From Streptomyces europaeiscabiei (GTDB taxonomy: Bacteria > Actinomycetota > Actinomycetes > Streptomycetales > Streptomycetaceae): a DNA stretch of 64,000 nt. The translations under genes and the position numbers were made by a program. A model generated the notes under the pieces. The model was not told the origin of the DNA. It searched no databases and saw only the letters and a list, made by a program, of their open reading frames with translations. The DNA lies in assembly GCF_036346855.1 (NCBI RefSeq), contig NZ_CP107841.1, positions 10,296,001 to 10,360,000 of the forward strand. Direction: 5' to 3'. Below, piece by piece: positions 1 through 9,166 of the stretch (within the stretch, counting starts at the first letter, position 1; each line of letters opens with the position of its first letter).

Positions 1-1050
1 CAGGTCGGAGGACGCCTTGAGGTTCTTGCTGTGGGAGGAGACGAACCACAGACCACCGCCGACGTTGCCGGTGTAGTTCTTGGCGTCGCCCTCGAACTTC
101 AGCGGTGAGGCGGCGGCGATCTGCCCCTCGGGGATCTTGAAGGTGGAGTTGAAGAGCACCTGGCCGTACCAGGAGGGGCCGGGGAGCATGAGGACCTTGC
201 TCGCCTTGTTCTTGATGAAGCCGGCGCTGAAGACGGTGTCCTTGGAGACCGAACCCTTGGCGATCAGGCTGTCGAGCAGCTTGGCCATCCGGGTGCACTT
301 GGCATCCTGCAGGTCGACCTTGACCTTCTTGGCGTCGGTCACCGTGCTGGCAGGGCACTGGCTCGCCCAGAAGTACACCTCGGGGCTCCAGGCGTCCCCG
401 GCGGTTCCGACCAGGTAGCCGGGGTGCTCCTTGGCGACCTTCTTGCCGAGTGCCTCGTACTCCTCCCAGGTGGTCGGGACGGAGTACCCGAACCTGTCCA
501 TGAGTTTCTTGTTGTACCAGAGCACGTTCTGCGCCAGGTCGTTGCGCAGGCAGTAGGTGTTGCCGTCGAACGTGCAGGGGCCCAGCGCGCCGTCGGCGAA
601 GCCCTTGAGTTTGGACTGGGGGATCAGGTCCTGGTTGAGAGGCGCGGCATAGGGGGTCTTTCCCTGGGATGCCCAGCTGGCGTCGTTGACATTGGCGCTG
701 AAGGCGACGTCGGGCCACCCGCTGCCGGTGCGGTCGAACAGCTGGACCTTGGTCTGCAGGTCGTTGGCGCCGTTGGCATCCCCGCTGTACGTGACGATCT
801 TGATCTTCACGTTCGGGTGCGACTTCTGGTACGCCTGCACGCCGGGCACACGGGTGGCGTCCGCCCAGACCGTGATCTCGCTGCCTTCCTTCTGCGCGAC
901 AGGCTTGAAGGCGCCGGGGGAGGAGGTCGTCGTGGGTGTGGGGTCGGCGCTGCCGCAGGCGGCGAGCCCGAGCAGGGATACGGCGCTCAGGACGGCGACA
1001 GCGGCGTGTCTGAGCTGACGGCGGGAGGAAACCGGAACGTCGTCGTGCAT
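1..1050 (-). CDS. ABC transporter sugar-binding lipoprotein (3' end outside window)
   Basis: Extracellular solute-binding protein of the carbohydrate ABC type; it should bind a sugar outside the membrane and hand it to permeases that lie beyond the window edge. The reading frame starts at ATG 1050 and is still open at base 1 (350 codons visible). Residues 1-31 form a lipoprotein signal with an arginine-rich start and a lipobox LAA-C at residues 29-32, so Cys32 should be lipidated. After a Thr/Ser/Pro linker comes a typical mature start (EITVWADAT), followed by family-like segments such as NVLWYNKKLMDRFG and VPTTWEEYEALG. It lies 95 bp downstream of the enolase-superfamily gene on the same strand, so the two are probably co-transcribed under the GntR regulator at 2389. 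The ligand cannot be told from sequence; a sugar or sugar acid released by the secreted enzyme at 3376 is an inference. Confidence 0.93.
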   Translation of the reverse strand, partial: MHDDVPVSSRRQLRHAAVAVLSAVSLLGLAACGSADPTPTTTSSPGAFKPVAQKEGSEITVWADATRVPGVQAYQKSHPNVKIKIVTYSGDANGANDLQTKVQLFDRTGSGWPDVAFSANVNDASWASQGKTPYAAPLNQDLIPQSKLKGFADGALGPCTFDGNTYCLRNDLAQNVLWYNKKLMDRFGYSVPTTWEEYEALGKKVAKEHPGYLVGTAGDAWSPEVYFWASQCPASTVTDAKKVKVDLQDAKCTRMAKLLDSLIAKGSVSKDTVFSAGFIKNKASKVLMLPGPSWYGQVLFNSTFKIPEGQIAAASPLKFEGDAKNYTGNVGGGLWFVSSHSKNLKASSDL

Positions 1051-1144
1051 GACTGACCTCAGATCTTGGTGAATGGCGCACAGCAGTGAATGGCGCTGGG
1101 TTCGGGGTGTTCGGGACAGGCGGTCGGGCCTGGGGCTCCGGTCA

Positions 1145-2260
1145 TCAGGCCCGGGGCGGGGTGACGGTCTCCTTGTCGACAAATGCCTGAAGGGCGGGAG
1201 GGTAGTCCAGGCCCGCCGGGAGGGCGACACCCGGTCCGGTGGGGGCGTGGACGAGGCCGTGGGCGTCGATGCCACTCTCGCGGCTGATGGGGTTGCCCAT
1301 GACCAGGGACTCGTAGTAGGTGGTGTTCGAGATGGCCATGCACAGATGCCGGTTGGGGATCTCCGGCCCGTGCACCTCCGCGCGCAGCCGGTAGGCGTCG
1401 GCGAGGTGGGCGGTGCGCATCGCGCCGGTGAAGCCGCCGCGCAGTTGGGTGGAGGCGCGGACGCCGAAGGTGGCGGCGCCGGCCTGGATGAAGTCGGCCG
1501 AGTTCATGTGTGCCCCGTCGGAGGTCTCGGCCACGAGGAGGGGAACGGCCACCGCGTCGGCGAGACGTTTGTACGCGGTGACGCTGAACTCCCTCATCGG
1601 CTCCTCGTACCAGAGGTAGTCGGCGTCCGAGAGGGCGCGCCCGAGGTAGATCGCGTCGGGGAGGTCGAAGCCCGCCGACCCGTCGAACATCAGTGGGATG
1701 TCGTCCCCCACATGTTCGCGCAGAGCCACCGACAGGCGGGCGTCGCGGCGGGCGTCGCCCCAGGCGTGGAGCTTGATGGCGGGGTAGCCGAGCTCCAGTG
1801 CCTGGTCGGCGATATCCAGGTACTCCTCGATGGAGGAGTAGGTGACGGTGGAGGCGTACGCGGGTATTGAGGTGCGGTAACCGCCGAGCATCTGCCAGGT
1901 GGGCCGGTCGGCGAGTCGTCCGGCCAGGTCCCACAGCGCGGTGTCGACCAGACCCAGCAGATAGAGCGGCAGTTCCTCGGTGCGGTCCAGCTCCCACATG
2001 CGGTGCCAGAGCCATTCCCGCTGCAGGGGGTCCTGCCCCACCAGCTCCGTGCGCAGTACGCGGTCGAGCAGGTCCGCCAGGATGACCCCGCTGCCCCGCC
2101 GGGGGGCCATCGCCACCCCTTCGACTCCTTCGTCGGTGCGGATGCGCAGTACCGAGGCCTCGCCCTCGGACGGGCTGCCCAGGAGTCCGTCCCGCCAGAC
2201 GAAGGGCGGACTGGCTCCCGGCACCCGGACCGGATGGCACTCGACTTCGGTAATGCGCAC
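1145..2260 (-). CDS. Enolase-superfamily (mandelate racemase/muconate lactonizing type) dehydratase
   Basis: Predicted cytoplasmic Mg-dependent enzyme that abstracts the alpha-proton of a carboxylate, most often a sugar-acid dehydratase. In a 371-residue reading the barrel motifs are in order: K163-x-H165 (AIKLHAWGD), metal ligands D193 (MFDG), E219/E220 (YEEP) and E245 (VAETSDG), and H297 (EVHGPE) as second acid/base. GTG at 2260 is preferred because an AAGGGG ribosome site sits 8 nt upstream; GTG 2269 would overlap that site. The gene precedes the ABC lipoprotein on the same strand and is divergent from a FadR-type regulator, with a 27-bp dyad between them. The KxH signature differs from classical KxK mandelate racemase, so the substrate is left open; galactonate- or rhamnonate-like acids are possible. 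Confidence 0.88.
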   Translation of the reverse strand: MRITEVECHPVRVPGASPPFVWRDGLLGSPSEGEASVLRIRTDEGVEGVAMAPRRGSGVILADLLDRVLRTELVGQDPLQREWLWHRMWELDRTEELPLYLLGLVDTALWDLAGRLADRPTWQMLGGYRTSIPAYASTVTYSSIEEYLDIADQALELGYPAIKLHAWGDARRDARLSVALREHVGDDIPLMFDGSAGFDLPDAIYLGRALSDADYLWYEEPMREFSVTAYKRLADAVAVPLLVAETSDGAHMNSADFIQAGAATFGVRASTQLRGGFTGAMRTAHLADAYRLRAEVHGPEIPNRHLCMAISNTTYYESLVMGNPISRESGIDAHGLVHAPTGPGVALPAGLDYPPALQAFVDKETVTPPRA

Positions 2261-2300
2261 GGCTTGCACCCCTTGTGGCGGGAAGTACTGCTGCGAAATT

Positions 2301-2327
2301 TTCGTGTAACGTAAGTCGTCATACGAA
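2301..2327. promoter_or_regulatory. 27-bp dyad operator between the dehydratase gene and the GntR gene
   Basis: The segment has inverted arms TTCGT and ACGAA with matching inner bases (18 of 27 positions symmetric). Its reverse complement aligns with 3263-3286, which precedes the secreted protein gene, over 26 positions with 20 identities. Position and repetition suggest it is the binding site of the FadR-type regulator encoded at 2389. This is inferred from sequence only. Confidence 0.65.
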
Positions 2328-2388
2328 TGCTGTCAAGAAGTCCCACGCAGTAGACTCGCCGCAATCCGCATCAGCAAGGGGGGCCCAC

Positions 2389-3156
2389 ATGGCCAAGGAC
2401 AGCAACGGTCGAGCAGGAGAGTCTCCCGTTCTCAAGCCCTGGCCCAAACGTCCGGCCAGACTGGCACAGGCCGTCATGGAGAGCCTGACCGACTCGATCG
2501 TGTCGGGCGCCATCCCCTCGGGAGCGACCCTGCCGGTGGAACCCGAGCTCTGCGAGACCTTCGGCGTCAGCCGCATCACCATCCGTGAGGCGGTCAAGTC
2601 CCTGGAGGCCAAGGGGCTGGTCCTCGCCCGGCAGGGCTACGGCACCACCGTCACCGCGCCCGAGGAGTGGAACCTCCTCGACCCCGTCGTGCTCGCCGCG
2701 ACCGTCCAGCATGACGACCAGCTCATCGTCCTCGACCAGCTGGTCGAGATCCGCTCGACGCTGGAAGCCAAGATGACGGCCCAGGCGGCGGAGCTGGCCA
2801 CCGACGACGACCTGCGGGCCATCGAGCGGCTGCTCGCCCGGCTCGACGAGGAGACCGCCGTACCGGCACGCTTCCTCGAGACCGATGTGGCCTTCCATGA
2901 TCGGATCCTGCAGGCGTCCCACAACAGGCTCGGCCGTTCCATCATCCGGATCCTCCACGCCCAGGCGCGCACGACCTATCTGTACAACGGCACACCGGAC
3001 GCGATCGCGTGCGAGCGGGCCAACGAGGAGCACCGCGCGGTTGCCGAGCGACTGCTGGCCCGGGATGCAGACGGGGCCGCGCAGGCCATGGCGGCACACA
3101 TCCAGACCGCCTGGAGCCGCCGTCGCCTGCCGAACGTCGGCTCGCCCGCCTCCTGA
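2389..3156 (+). CDS. GntR-family transcriptional regulator (FadR subfamily)
   Basis: DNA-binding regulator of 255 residues. The N-terminal winged helix (about residues 20-90) contains the characteristic run LPVEPELCETFGVSRITIREAV. The C-terminal half is an alpha-helical FCD effector domain with acidic/His residues (FLETDVAFHDRIL, EEHRAVAERLLARD) that normally hold a metal and sense an organic acid. ATG 2389 was chosen because the purine run AAGGGGGG lies just upstream and the domain starts shortly after; the longer frame from 2275 would run through the operator. It is divergent from the dehydratase and 220 bp upstream of the secreted beta-helix gene, and repeated dyads in both promoter regions indicate that it controls both units, most likely as a repressor released by a sugar acid. 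Confidence 0.93.
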   Translation: MAKDSNGRAGESPVLKPWPKRPARLAQAVMESLTDSIVSGAIPSGATLPVEPELCETFGVSRITIREAVKSLEAKGLVLARQGYGTTVTAPEEWNLLDPVVLAATVQHDDQLIVLDQLVEIRSTLEAKMTAQAAELATDDDLRAIERLLARLDEETAVPARFLETDVAFHDRILQASHNRLGRSIIRILHAQARTTYLYNGTPDAIACERANEEHRAVAERLLARDADGAAQAMAAHIQTAWSRRRLPNVGSPAS

Positions 3157-3184
3157 GAGCAGCCGCACCGACCCGCCCCCGACC

Positions 3185-3212
3185 CGCCCCCGAGCCGAAC
3201 AGGCCGGGGGCG
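3185..3212 (+). terminator. Terminator after the GntR gene
   Basis: Arms CGCCCCCG (3185-3192) and CGGGGGCG (3205-3212) can pair as an 8-bp GC stem with a 12-nt loop, 28 bp after the regulator stop codon. There is no U-tract, as is usual in this group. Confidence 0.5.
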
Positions 3213-3254
3213 TTCGCATGTCCGGGTCCGGTCGAACCGGCGGCGCACAACCTA

Positions 3255-3286
3255 TTGACGAAATTCATATGACGTCTAATGTTACA
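3255..3286 (+). promoter_or_regulatory. Promoter with overlapping GntR-type operator before the beta-helix protein
   Basis: TTGACG at 3255-3260 and TAATGT at 3277-3282 (16-bp spacer) form a plausible -35/-10 pair. The operator-like sequence at 3263-3286 (ATTCATATGACG..TTACA) covers the spacer and -10, and matches the reverse complement of the dyad at 2301-2327 at 20 of 26 positions. Binding here would block RNA polymerase, so repression is the simplest reading. Confidence 0.6.
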
Positions 3287-3375
3287 TCGCTATTACCCCT
3301 TCCCCTCTTGCCGCTGGGCTCCCCCCTGCCCGCCAAGAGCACCACGGGCCCTCTGAACCTCCCGGAAGGTGTCAC

Positions 3376-6300
3376 ATGCGAACAACCCGCATCCGCCCCG
3401 CGGCTCCCGACCGTCTCAGATCATGGCTGGCCACAGCCGCCGTCCTCACCGCGTCGAGCGCGGCGGTCCTCACCCAGGCCGGCCCCGCCTTCGCGGCCGG
3501 CACGACGCTCTACGCCGCACCGAACGGCTCCGGCACCGCCTGCTCCACGAGCCAGCCGTGCTCCCTCACCCAGGCCAAGACCCAGGTGCGGGCGAGCAAC
3601 GACGCCATGACGGGTGACATCACCGTCGAACTCGCCGACGGCACCTACCGGCTCTCCTCGCCCCTCGCCTTCACCTCGGCGGACTCCGGCACAGGCGGCT
3701 ACACGGTGAACTGGAAGGCCGCGCTGGGCGCCCGTCCCGTCATCACCGGAGCGCAGAAGGCCACCGGCTGGACCGTGCAGGACTCGGCCAAGAACATCTG
3801 GAAGGCCGACGTCGGCACCGGCTTCGACACGCGCCACCTGTCCGTCGACGGCGTCCTGGCCACCAGGGCCCGCTCCTCGATCACGCGCTCCCAGCTGACC
3901 GAGACCACCAGCGGCTACACGTTCACCAACAGCTCGCTGAGCTACCTCAACAGCCTCGCGCAGCCCGGCCGGACCGAGATCCACGGCATCGGATCCTTCA
4001 CCGACCGCTACGCCCCGGTGACCAACATCAGCAGCGGCACCATCACCATGGCCCAGCCCTCGTGGAACAACAACACGTTCGGCTACGACACCCTGACGAG
4101 CCCCTTCCACGACGGCCCCCTCTACATCGAGAACGCCTACGAGTTCCTCGACGCGGCCGGCGAGTGGTACCTCGACACCGCCACCGGCACCCTGTACTAC
4201 AAGCCGCTCACCGGGCAGGACATGAGCGAGGCCGACGTCGAGGTGCCGAAGCTGGAGTCGCTCATCGGCGTCGGAGGGACGTACGCCTCCCCCGCCACCC
4301 ACATCGCCTTCTCAGGGCTTCAGTTCTCGGGCACCAGCTGGCTGGACCCCACCACCCACGGCTACGCCAGCCAGCAGACCGGCGCGTACCTCACCGGCAC
4401 CTGGGACCGCCCGTCGGACGCGCTGACCTCCTGCCAGAGCGGCTGCCAGCTCTTCGAGGCGACACGCCCCCACTGGGACCAGATGCCCTCCGCCGTCCAG
4501 GTCTCGGCCGCCGACCACATCACGTTCACCGGCAACCGGTTCACCCAGCTCGGACAGAACGGCCTCGGCATCGGCAACGACGCCAACGCCCACACCACCG
4601 GCGTGGGACTGGGCGCCGACACCATCACCGCGACCGGCAACGTCTTCACCCAGGACGCGGGCGGCGGCATCCTCGTCGGCGGCCTCCAGGAGGACGCGCA
4701 CCACCCCAGTGACAGCCGGATGACCAACCAGAACATCACACTGAGCAACAACCTCATCCACGACGTGGCGCTGGAGTACCGCGACATGTCGGCCATCCTC
4801 GTCACCTACGTGAACGGCGCGACCGTCTCGCACAACGAGGTGTACAACCTGCCCTACTCCGGCATCACCATCGGCTACGGCTGGGGCGTCAACGACATCG
4901 GCGGCAGCCAGGACTACGTCAACCGGGGCCTGTACAACTACCAGCCCACCTACACGACCGCGACCACCGCCGCGAACAACCACGTCACCGACAACTACAT
5001 CCACGACCTCATGCAGCAGATGACCGACGGCGGCTGCATGTACACCCTGTCGGCGTCACCGGGCAGCACCTTCGAACGCAACTACTGCCACGACAACAAC
5101 GGTTGGTTCGGCTTCTACCACGACGAGGGCTCCCGGAACTTCACGGACACCAACAACGTCTTCCGCAACACCGGCCGCTGGGCCCAACAGAACAGCACTT
5201 CGGTCAACAACACCGGCGCCCTGACCCTGACCAGCAACTGGACGAGCAACAGTTCCTCGATCATCAGCAACACCGACGGCCGCGGTAACACGGTGAGCGG
5301 CACCGTCGTCGTCAGCAACGGCAACTGGCCGTCAGGCGCCAAGACGGTCATGAACAACGCCGGCATCCAGCCCCTGTACCGTCCGCTGACCACCGACCCC
5401 GTCAGCTCCCCCTACAGCACCCACTCCTCCACCCCCGCCAACACAGGCCAGAGCGGCGGCCACTTCACCATCACCGACGCGGGCGAGGACATCTGGGGCG
5501 CCGGCGGACAGCACGAAGACGAGTACGGCACCGTCTTCCGCAACGGAGCGGCCGTCGACGGTACCTCGGTGACCGCCCGGGTCGACAACCTGGACAACAC
5601 CAGCGGCTGGGCCAAGGCCGGCGTCGTCCTGCGCAACGACCTCACGGACGACGGCTCCTCCCCCGGATACGCGGCCGTGGTGGTGACCCCGAGCAACGGT
5701 GTCAGCTTCCAGCGGGACTCCAACGCCGACGGCTACCTCGACCAGCTCACGAACACCGCCTCCACCGTCAAGGCACCGGTCTGGGTGCGGCTCACCCGCA
5801 CCGCCACCCAGGTGTCCGCCTACTACTCCACCGACGGATCCACCTTCACCCAGGTCGGCTCGACGGTGACCCTGCCGTCCATGGCTGCGACCCAGGACGC
5901 CGGTGTCATCCACACCGCCCACGCCACCACCGCCGGCAGCGCGACCTTCAGCAACCTGCGTATCGTCACCTCTCCCTACAAGGCATACAGTTCGATCCCG
6001 GCCGCCGTCAGCCAGAGCGGCGGAGCAACCTCCCTGACCAACGCGGGCATCGACGTATGGCGCTCCGGCACGATGTACGACGACGACTATTCCGCCGCCT
6101 ACCAGACGGGGGTCGCGGGAACCTCCTCGACCGTCACCGTCCGCGTCACCAGTCAGGACAAGACCAGCAGCTGGGCCAAGGCCGGCCTGATGCTGCGCAA
6201 CAACATCGCCTCCGCCGGCTCGTCCAACGGGTACCTCGTCCTCGCCACCACCCCCGGCAACGGTGTCGCGCTGTCGTACGACTCCAACAGTGACGGCTTC

Positions 6301-6534
6301 CTCGACACCAATATCCTCAAGACCGGAAGCGCCACCGTCGCCCCGGTCTGGCTCCGCCTGGTCCGAAGCGGCACGTCGGTCACCGGCTCCTACTCCGCCG
6401 ACGGCACCACCTGGACCACGGTCGGCACCGCGACACTGACCGGGGCGAACAGCACCCTGGACGCGGGCATGTTCTCCACGGCCCACGCCGGAAGTATCGG
6501 CACCGCGAGCTTCAGCCAGTTCTCCGTCAGCTGA
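3376..6534 (+). CDS. Secreted right-handed beta-helix protein, GH141-like, with two C-terminal lectin-like repeats
   Basis: Large exported protein (1052 residues) with a Tat/Sec-like signal peptide ending near AFA-AG at residues 39-42. Residues of about 45-680 resemble right-handed beta-helix carbohydrate enzymes of the GH141 type: the opening LYAAPNGSGTACSTSQPCSL, the TADSGTGG-like region, the statement-like motif PVITGAQKATGW, and many N/D-rich helix turns (ITLSNNLIHDV, NNHVTDNYIHDL). Two homologous domains of about 175 residues follow (starting near 685 and 870). Each has the core SGWAKAGVVLRN / SSWAKAGLMLRN and a YSTDGSTFTQVG / YSADGTTWTTVG strand, as in DUF1349/concanavalin-like sandwich folds, probably for substrate binding. 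Its promoter carries the same operator as the adjacent dehydratase gene, so it likely releases the sugar that the upstream ABC lipoprotein takes up. The GH141 call is by remembered family pattern, not by alignment. Confidence 0.8.
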   Translation: MRTTRIRPAAPDRLRSWLATAAVLTASSAAVLTQAGPAFAAGTTLYAAPNGSGTACSTSQPCSLTQAKTQVRASNDAMTGDITVELADGTYRLSSPLAFTSADSGTGGYTVNWKAALGARPVITGAQKATGWTVQDSAKNIWKADVGTGFDTRHLSVDGVLATRARSSITRSQLTETTSGYTFTNSSLSYLNSLAQPGRTEIHGIGSFTDRYAPVTNISSGTITMAQPSWNNNTFGYDTLTSPFHDGPLYIENAYEFLDAAGEWYLDTATGTLYYKPLTGQDMSEADVEVPKLESLIGVGGTYASPATHIAFSGLQFSGTSWLDPTTHGYASQQTGAYLTGTWDRPSDALTSCQSGCQLFEATRPHWDQMPSAVQVSAADHITFTGNRFTQLGQNGLGIGNDANAHTTGVGLGADTITATGNVFTQDAGGGILVGGLQEDAHHPSDSRMTNQNITLSNNLIHDVALEYRDMSAILVTYVNGATVSHNEVYNLPYSGITIGYGWGVNDIGGSQDYVNRGLYNYQPTYTTATTAANNHVTDNYIHDLMQQMTDGGCMYTLSASPGSTFERNYCHDNNGWFGFYHDEGSRNFTDTNNVFRNTGRWAQQNSTSVNNTGALTLTSNWTSNSSSIISNTDGRGNTVSGTVVVSNGNWPSGAKTVMNNAGIQPLYRPLTTDPVSSPYSTHSSTPANTGQSGGHFTITDAGEDIWGAGGQHEDEYGTVFRNGAAVDGTSVTARVDNLDNTSGWAKAGVVLRNDLTDDGSSPGYAAVVVTPSNGVSFQRDSNADGYLDQLTNTASTVKAPVWVRLTRTATQVSAYYSTDGSTFTQVGSTVTLPSMAATQDAGVIHTAHATTAGSATFSNLRIVTSPYKAYSSIPAAVSQSGGATSLTNAGIDVWRSGTMYDDDYSAAYQTGVAGTSSTVTVRVTSQDKTSSWAKAGLMLRNNIASAGSSNGYLVLATTPGNGVALSYDSNSDGFLDTNILKTGSATVAPVWLRLVRSGTSVTGSYSADGTTWTTVGTATLTGANSTLDAGMFSTAHAGSIGTASFSQFSVS

Positions 6535-6565
6535 CGCGGCGGTTCGGGCACGATCTGCGACATCA

Positions 6566-6608
6566 GCTCCGCGTGGTGGTGCGGTCTCTCCCCGCCACCA
6601 CGCGGAGC
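6566..6608 (+). terminator. Terminator after the beta-helix gene
   Basis: GCTCCGCGTGGTGG at 6566-6579 pairs perfectly with 6595-6608; the 14-bp stem begins 32 bp after the stop codon. Confidence 0.75.
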
Positions 6609-6659
6609 GCCGTCATGTCCGTGCCGAACTCCGCGCGGTGTATCGGCGCTGGTCCACAG

Positions 6660-6923
6660 TCACACCAACCATCCGCCGAACGCGGCGAGCAGAACGGCCA
6701 CGACCGTGCCAAGCGTGACCAGAACCCGCGTGAGAGTATGGCGCCCATTCTTCTTCCCGGCCTTCTTCCTGGCCGCATTCCCCCGCCGCTCCCGCCCACC
6801 GTCCCTGCCGCTTCTGTCGTCCTCGTCCCCGATTTCGTCATGTCTCGATGATCTCGGTCCGAGGACGCCCCGGACCTCCGGGCACCGCCCTGATCCGACC
6901 CCGACCTTCCCCCTACGGGCCAC
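6660..6923 (-). CDS. Possible small tail-anchored membrane protein
   Basis: An 87-codon frame whose last 22 residues form one clear membrane segment (VLVTLGTVVAVLLAAFGGWLV) preceded by a Lys/Arg-rich stretch (ARKKAGKKNGRH) and a charged N-terminus. Codon third positions in the C-terminal part look coding. Weak points: the start is a GTG without a convincing ribosome site, and no family is recognised. It might also be the remnant N-terminus of a larger membrane-anchored protein. The surrounding 6609-7005 stretch holds nothing else that can be supported. Confidence 0.35.
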   Translation of the reverse strand: MARRGKVGVGSGRCPEVRGVLGPRSSRHDEIGDEDDRSGRDGGRERRGNAARKKAGKKNGRHTLTRVLVTLGTVVAVLLAAFGGWLV

Positions 6924-7005
6924 CCGGACTCACAACCCGCACATGACGAGGGGCGGCGGACGGAGACCCCGTCCGCCGCCTCGCTCACCGGGTCAACTCA
7001 CCCCG

Positions 7006-7773
7006 TCAGCGCCCCCTGAAGACAGGCGCCCTCTTCTCCATGAACGCGCTCATCCCCTCCCTCTGGTCCTCCGTCGCGAACAGTGCATGGAACACGCGCC
7101 GTTCGAAAAGTAGCCCGTCGCGCAGACCGGTCTCCAGGGCCCGGTCGACCGACTCGCGGGCGGCCGTGACGGCCGGGCGGCCGTAAGAGGCGATCGTCGC
7201 GGCGGCTTCCGTGCCCTCGGCGAGGACGCGGTCGTCCGGGACCACCCGCGACACCAGGCCCGAGGCCTCCGCCTCGCGGGCGTTCATCGTGCGGCCCGTG
7301 AGGATCAGGTCCATGGCCTTGGCACGGCCGACCAGGCGGGTGAGCCGCTGGGTGCCGCCGATGCCGGGGATCACGCCGAGCTTGATCTCCGGCTGACCGA
7401 AGACCGCCGACTCGCCCGCGATGACCAGGTCACACATCATCGCGAGTTCGCAACCGCCGCCCAGTGCATAGCCGTTGACCGCCGCGATCTTCGGCGTTCG
7501 GAATCCGGCGAACTCCTCCCAGCCCGCGAAGTAGTCCTCCGCGGCCATGTCCACGGCCGACTTCCCGGCCATCTCCTTGATGTCGGCACCGGCCGCGAAG
7601 ACCTTCTCCGAACCGGTGATGACGAAGCAGCCGACGTCCGGGTCGCGGTCCAACGGACGCAGTACGTCCAGGAGTTCGGCCAGCAGCTCGCTGCTCAGTG
7701 CGTTCAGGACGTGCGGTCGGTGGAGTCGTACCGTGACGACGCGGTCATGACGTTCGATCTTGAGGGTGTTCAT
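7006..7773 (-). CDS. Enoyl-CoA hydratase/isomerase family protein
   Basis: Crotonase-fold enzyme of 255 residues, the usual length. It should act on a CoA thioester, classically adding water to a 2-enoyl-CoA. Visible family motifs are [10 protein letters not shown] (oxyanion region, near residue 59), [15 protein letters not shown] (second oxyanion glycine and first catalytic Glu, near residue 105) and [19 protein letters not shown] (second catalytic Glu, near residue 130). Both glutamates are present, so true hydratase activity is plausible. A strong purine-rich ribosome site (AGAGAGGGAG) precedes the ATG. The gene begins 34 nt after the membrane flavo-reductase stop codon, so it is probably the third gene of that operon. 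The link between its CoA chemistry and the adenylation enzyme is unknown. Confidence 0.92.
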   Translation of the reverse strand: MNTLKIERHDRVVTVRLHRPHVLNALSSELLAELLDVLRPLDRDPDVGCFVITGSEKVFAAGADIKEMAGKSAVDMAAEDYFAGWEEFAGFRTPKIAAVNGYALGGGCELAMMCDLVIAGESAVFGQPEIKLGVIPGIGGTQRLTRLVGRAKAMDLILTGRTMNAREAEASGLVSRVVPDDRVLAEGTEAAATIASYGRPAVTAARESVDRALETGLRDGLLFERRVFHALFATEDQREGMSAFMEKRAPVFRGR

Positions 7774-7807
7774 CGACTCTCCCTCTCTCCTTTCTCCTGA
7801 CAGTCTG

Positions 7808-9166
7808 TTACGAGTCCCAGATCGCGCCGTACGCGGGAATGCCGCGCCGCTCCAGACCGTGAACGACCTGCCAGGTCAGCTTCTTGTTGGAGATGCAGAT
7901 GACAGCTTCGGCACCGAAGTCGCGGTACGCGGTGTACGCGAGCCGCACCATGTCAGGTTTGCCGTGCTGCGAGGTGTCCCAGACCAGCGCGTTCGGCTGG
8001 ACGGCGAGGATCTCGTCGACCAGGCCGTCGCCGTAGGTCCTGCGGGGATCACGCGTCGCCCACACGAGCCGTGAGGGCACCTCGGAGGCCAGCAGATGCG
8101 GCAGGCAGGGACCGATTCCGCTGCCGGTGGCGACGTAGATCACCTTGCTGAACAGGGTCTCGATATTGGCGACCCCGGCCGTGGTGATGCCCTTGACCCA
8201 GACCTTCCGGGGCGCGTCGTCGATGAACGAGCCCGTCCAGTCGCCCGCACGGGAGATGGTCAGCCGGAAGCCGGGTTCGCCGGGTGAGGGCACGTTGGCG
8301 AAGGAGTGCCACTCGGTGAGCGGGCTGCGGCTGATGGCGGTGGAGGACCCCGCGAAGGGGGTCACGCCATGGTCGAAACGGGCCAACGCGACGTGTGTGG
8401 AGGGTCGTTCGATCCGTACGTCCACTTTGCGCAGCCGCAGCCAGGGCAGGGCGACGCTGAAGGTGACCACGGCCAGCACCCCGAGGGCGACCGGCCCCTG
8501 CGCGCCCAGCAGCGAATGCGTCCAGAACAGTGCGAGGGCGCCCCAGCCGCCGACGCGGTGGATCTTCTCGAAGTGGTCGTGGAAGCGGGACCGGAAGGGA
8601 GGCAGGGCGGTGACGACGATGACGACGAGCAGGGCGACGAGTATCCAATTCACCGTGATGAGCGACAGGTTGGCGCCGTCGGCGGTCACCACGACCGCTC
8701 CTGCGAGGAACCACACCGCTCCGGCCAGTGCCCCGCCCACGTGCAGTCCGCCGAAGTGGTACACCTTCCCGAGCGTCCACCGCGCCTTCAGCGGCCAGCT
8801 CGTCGGAGCCCAAGTCGCCAGCCGGAAGAAGAGGTTGATGACGTACTGCTGCCGTACGACCACTGCGAGCGCGAGGTTCACGAGGGACGCGTAGCCGATG
8901 GTTCGTGCGTTCGGCTCCCAACTAATGGCCAGGAAGCCGATGTTGGCGAGTAACACCAGGGCCGCAAGGCGGTTGTAGTGCATCAGGCGGGGGTGCTTGA
9001 GGAGACGACGGGGCGCGGACGTGAGCGGAGGGAGTTCGGCGAGAGGCGTGGGAGGGGCGGAAGGCGCTGCGTGCGTGGCGCCTCCCCCCTCGGCGGACGG
9101 GTTCTCGACGGACGAGGCCTCAGCCGACGGGGTCCCAACGGACGGGGTCTCAACGGACGACGTCAT
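7808..9166 (-). CDS. Membrane flavo-reductase with FAD/NAD-binding domain (TmpA/TmpL-like)
   Basis: Integral membrane protein of 452 residues. After a repetitive Ser/Pro/Glu-rich cytoplasmic head ([20 protein letters not shown]), residues of about 60-270 hold roughly six membrane segments; the remainder is a ferredoxin-reductase-like domain with a nucleotide loop [12 protein letters not shown]. Histidines in or beside membrane segments (KVYHFGGLH and KIHRVGGW...FWTHSLL) could ligate heme b as in ferric reductases, but this is inferred. The ATG overlaps the adenylation gene stop (TGATG), so the two are translationally coupled. Known fungal relatives (TmpA, TmpL) are transmembrane flavoproteins tied to redox homeostasis. 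In TmpL an AMP-binding domain is fused in front, which is exactly the gene order here. Electron donor NAD(P)H is likely; the acceptor is unknown. Confidence 0.82.
   Translation of the reverse strand: MTSSVETPSVGTPSAEASSVENPSAEGGGATHAAPSAPPTPLAELPPLTSAPRRLLKHPRLMHYNRLAALVLLANIGFLAISWEPNARTIGYASLVNLALAVVVRQQYVINLFFRLATWAPTSWPLKARWTLGKVYHFGGLHVGGALAGAVWFLAGAVVVTADGANLSLITVNWILVALLVVIVVTALPPFRSRFHDHFEKIHRVGGWGALALFWTHSLLGAQGPVALGVLAVVTFSVALPWLRLRKVDVRIERPSTHVALARFDHGVTPFAGSSTAISRSPLTEWHSFANVPSPGEPGFRLTISRAGDWTGSFIDDAPRKVWVKGITTAGVANIETLFSKVIYVATGSGIGPCLPHLLASEVPSRLVWATRDPRRTYGDGLVDEILAVQPNALVWDTSQHGKPDMVRLAYTAYRDFGAEAVICISNKKLTWQVVHGLERRGIPAYGAIWDS

Noticed and set aside
2301..2312. TTCGTGTAACGT shared with the palindrome at 46304-46327
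   Set aside because: Twelve bases are common to both, but the regulators belong to different families and the remaining bases differ; probably chance.
5332..6486. 384-codon minus-strand frame inside the beta-helix gene
   Set aside because: Gly/Val-rich mirror of the real gene, no ribosome site.
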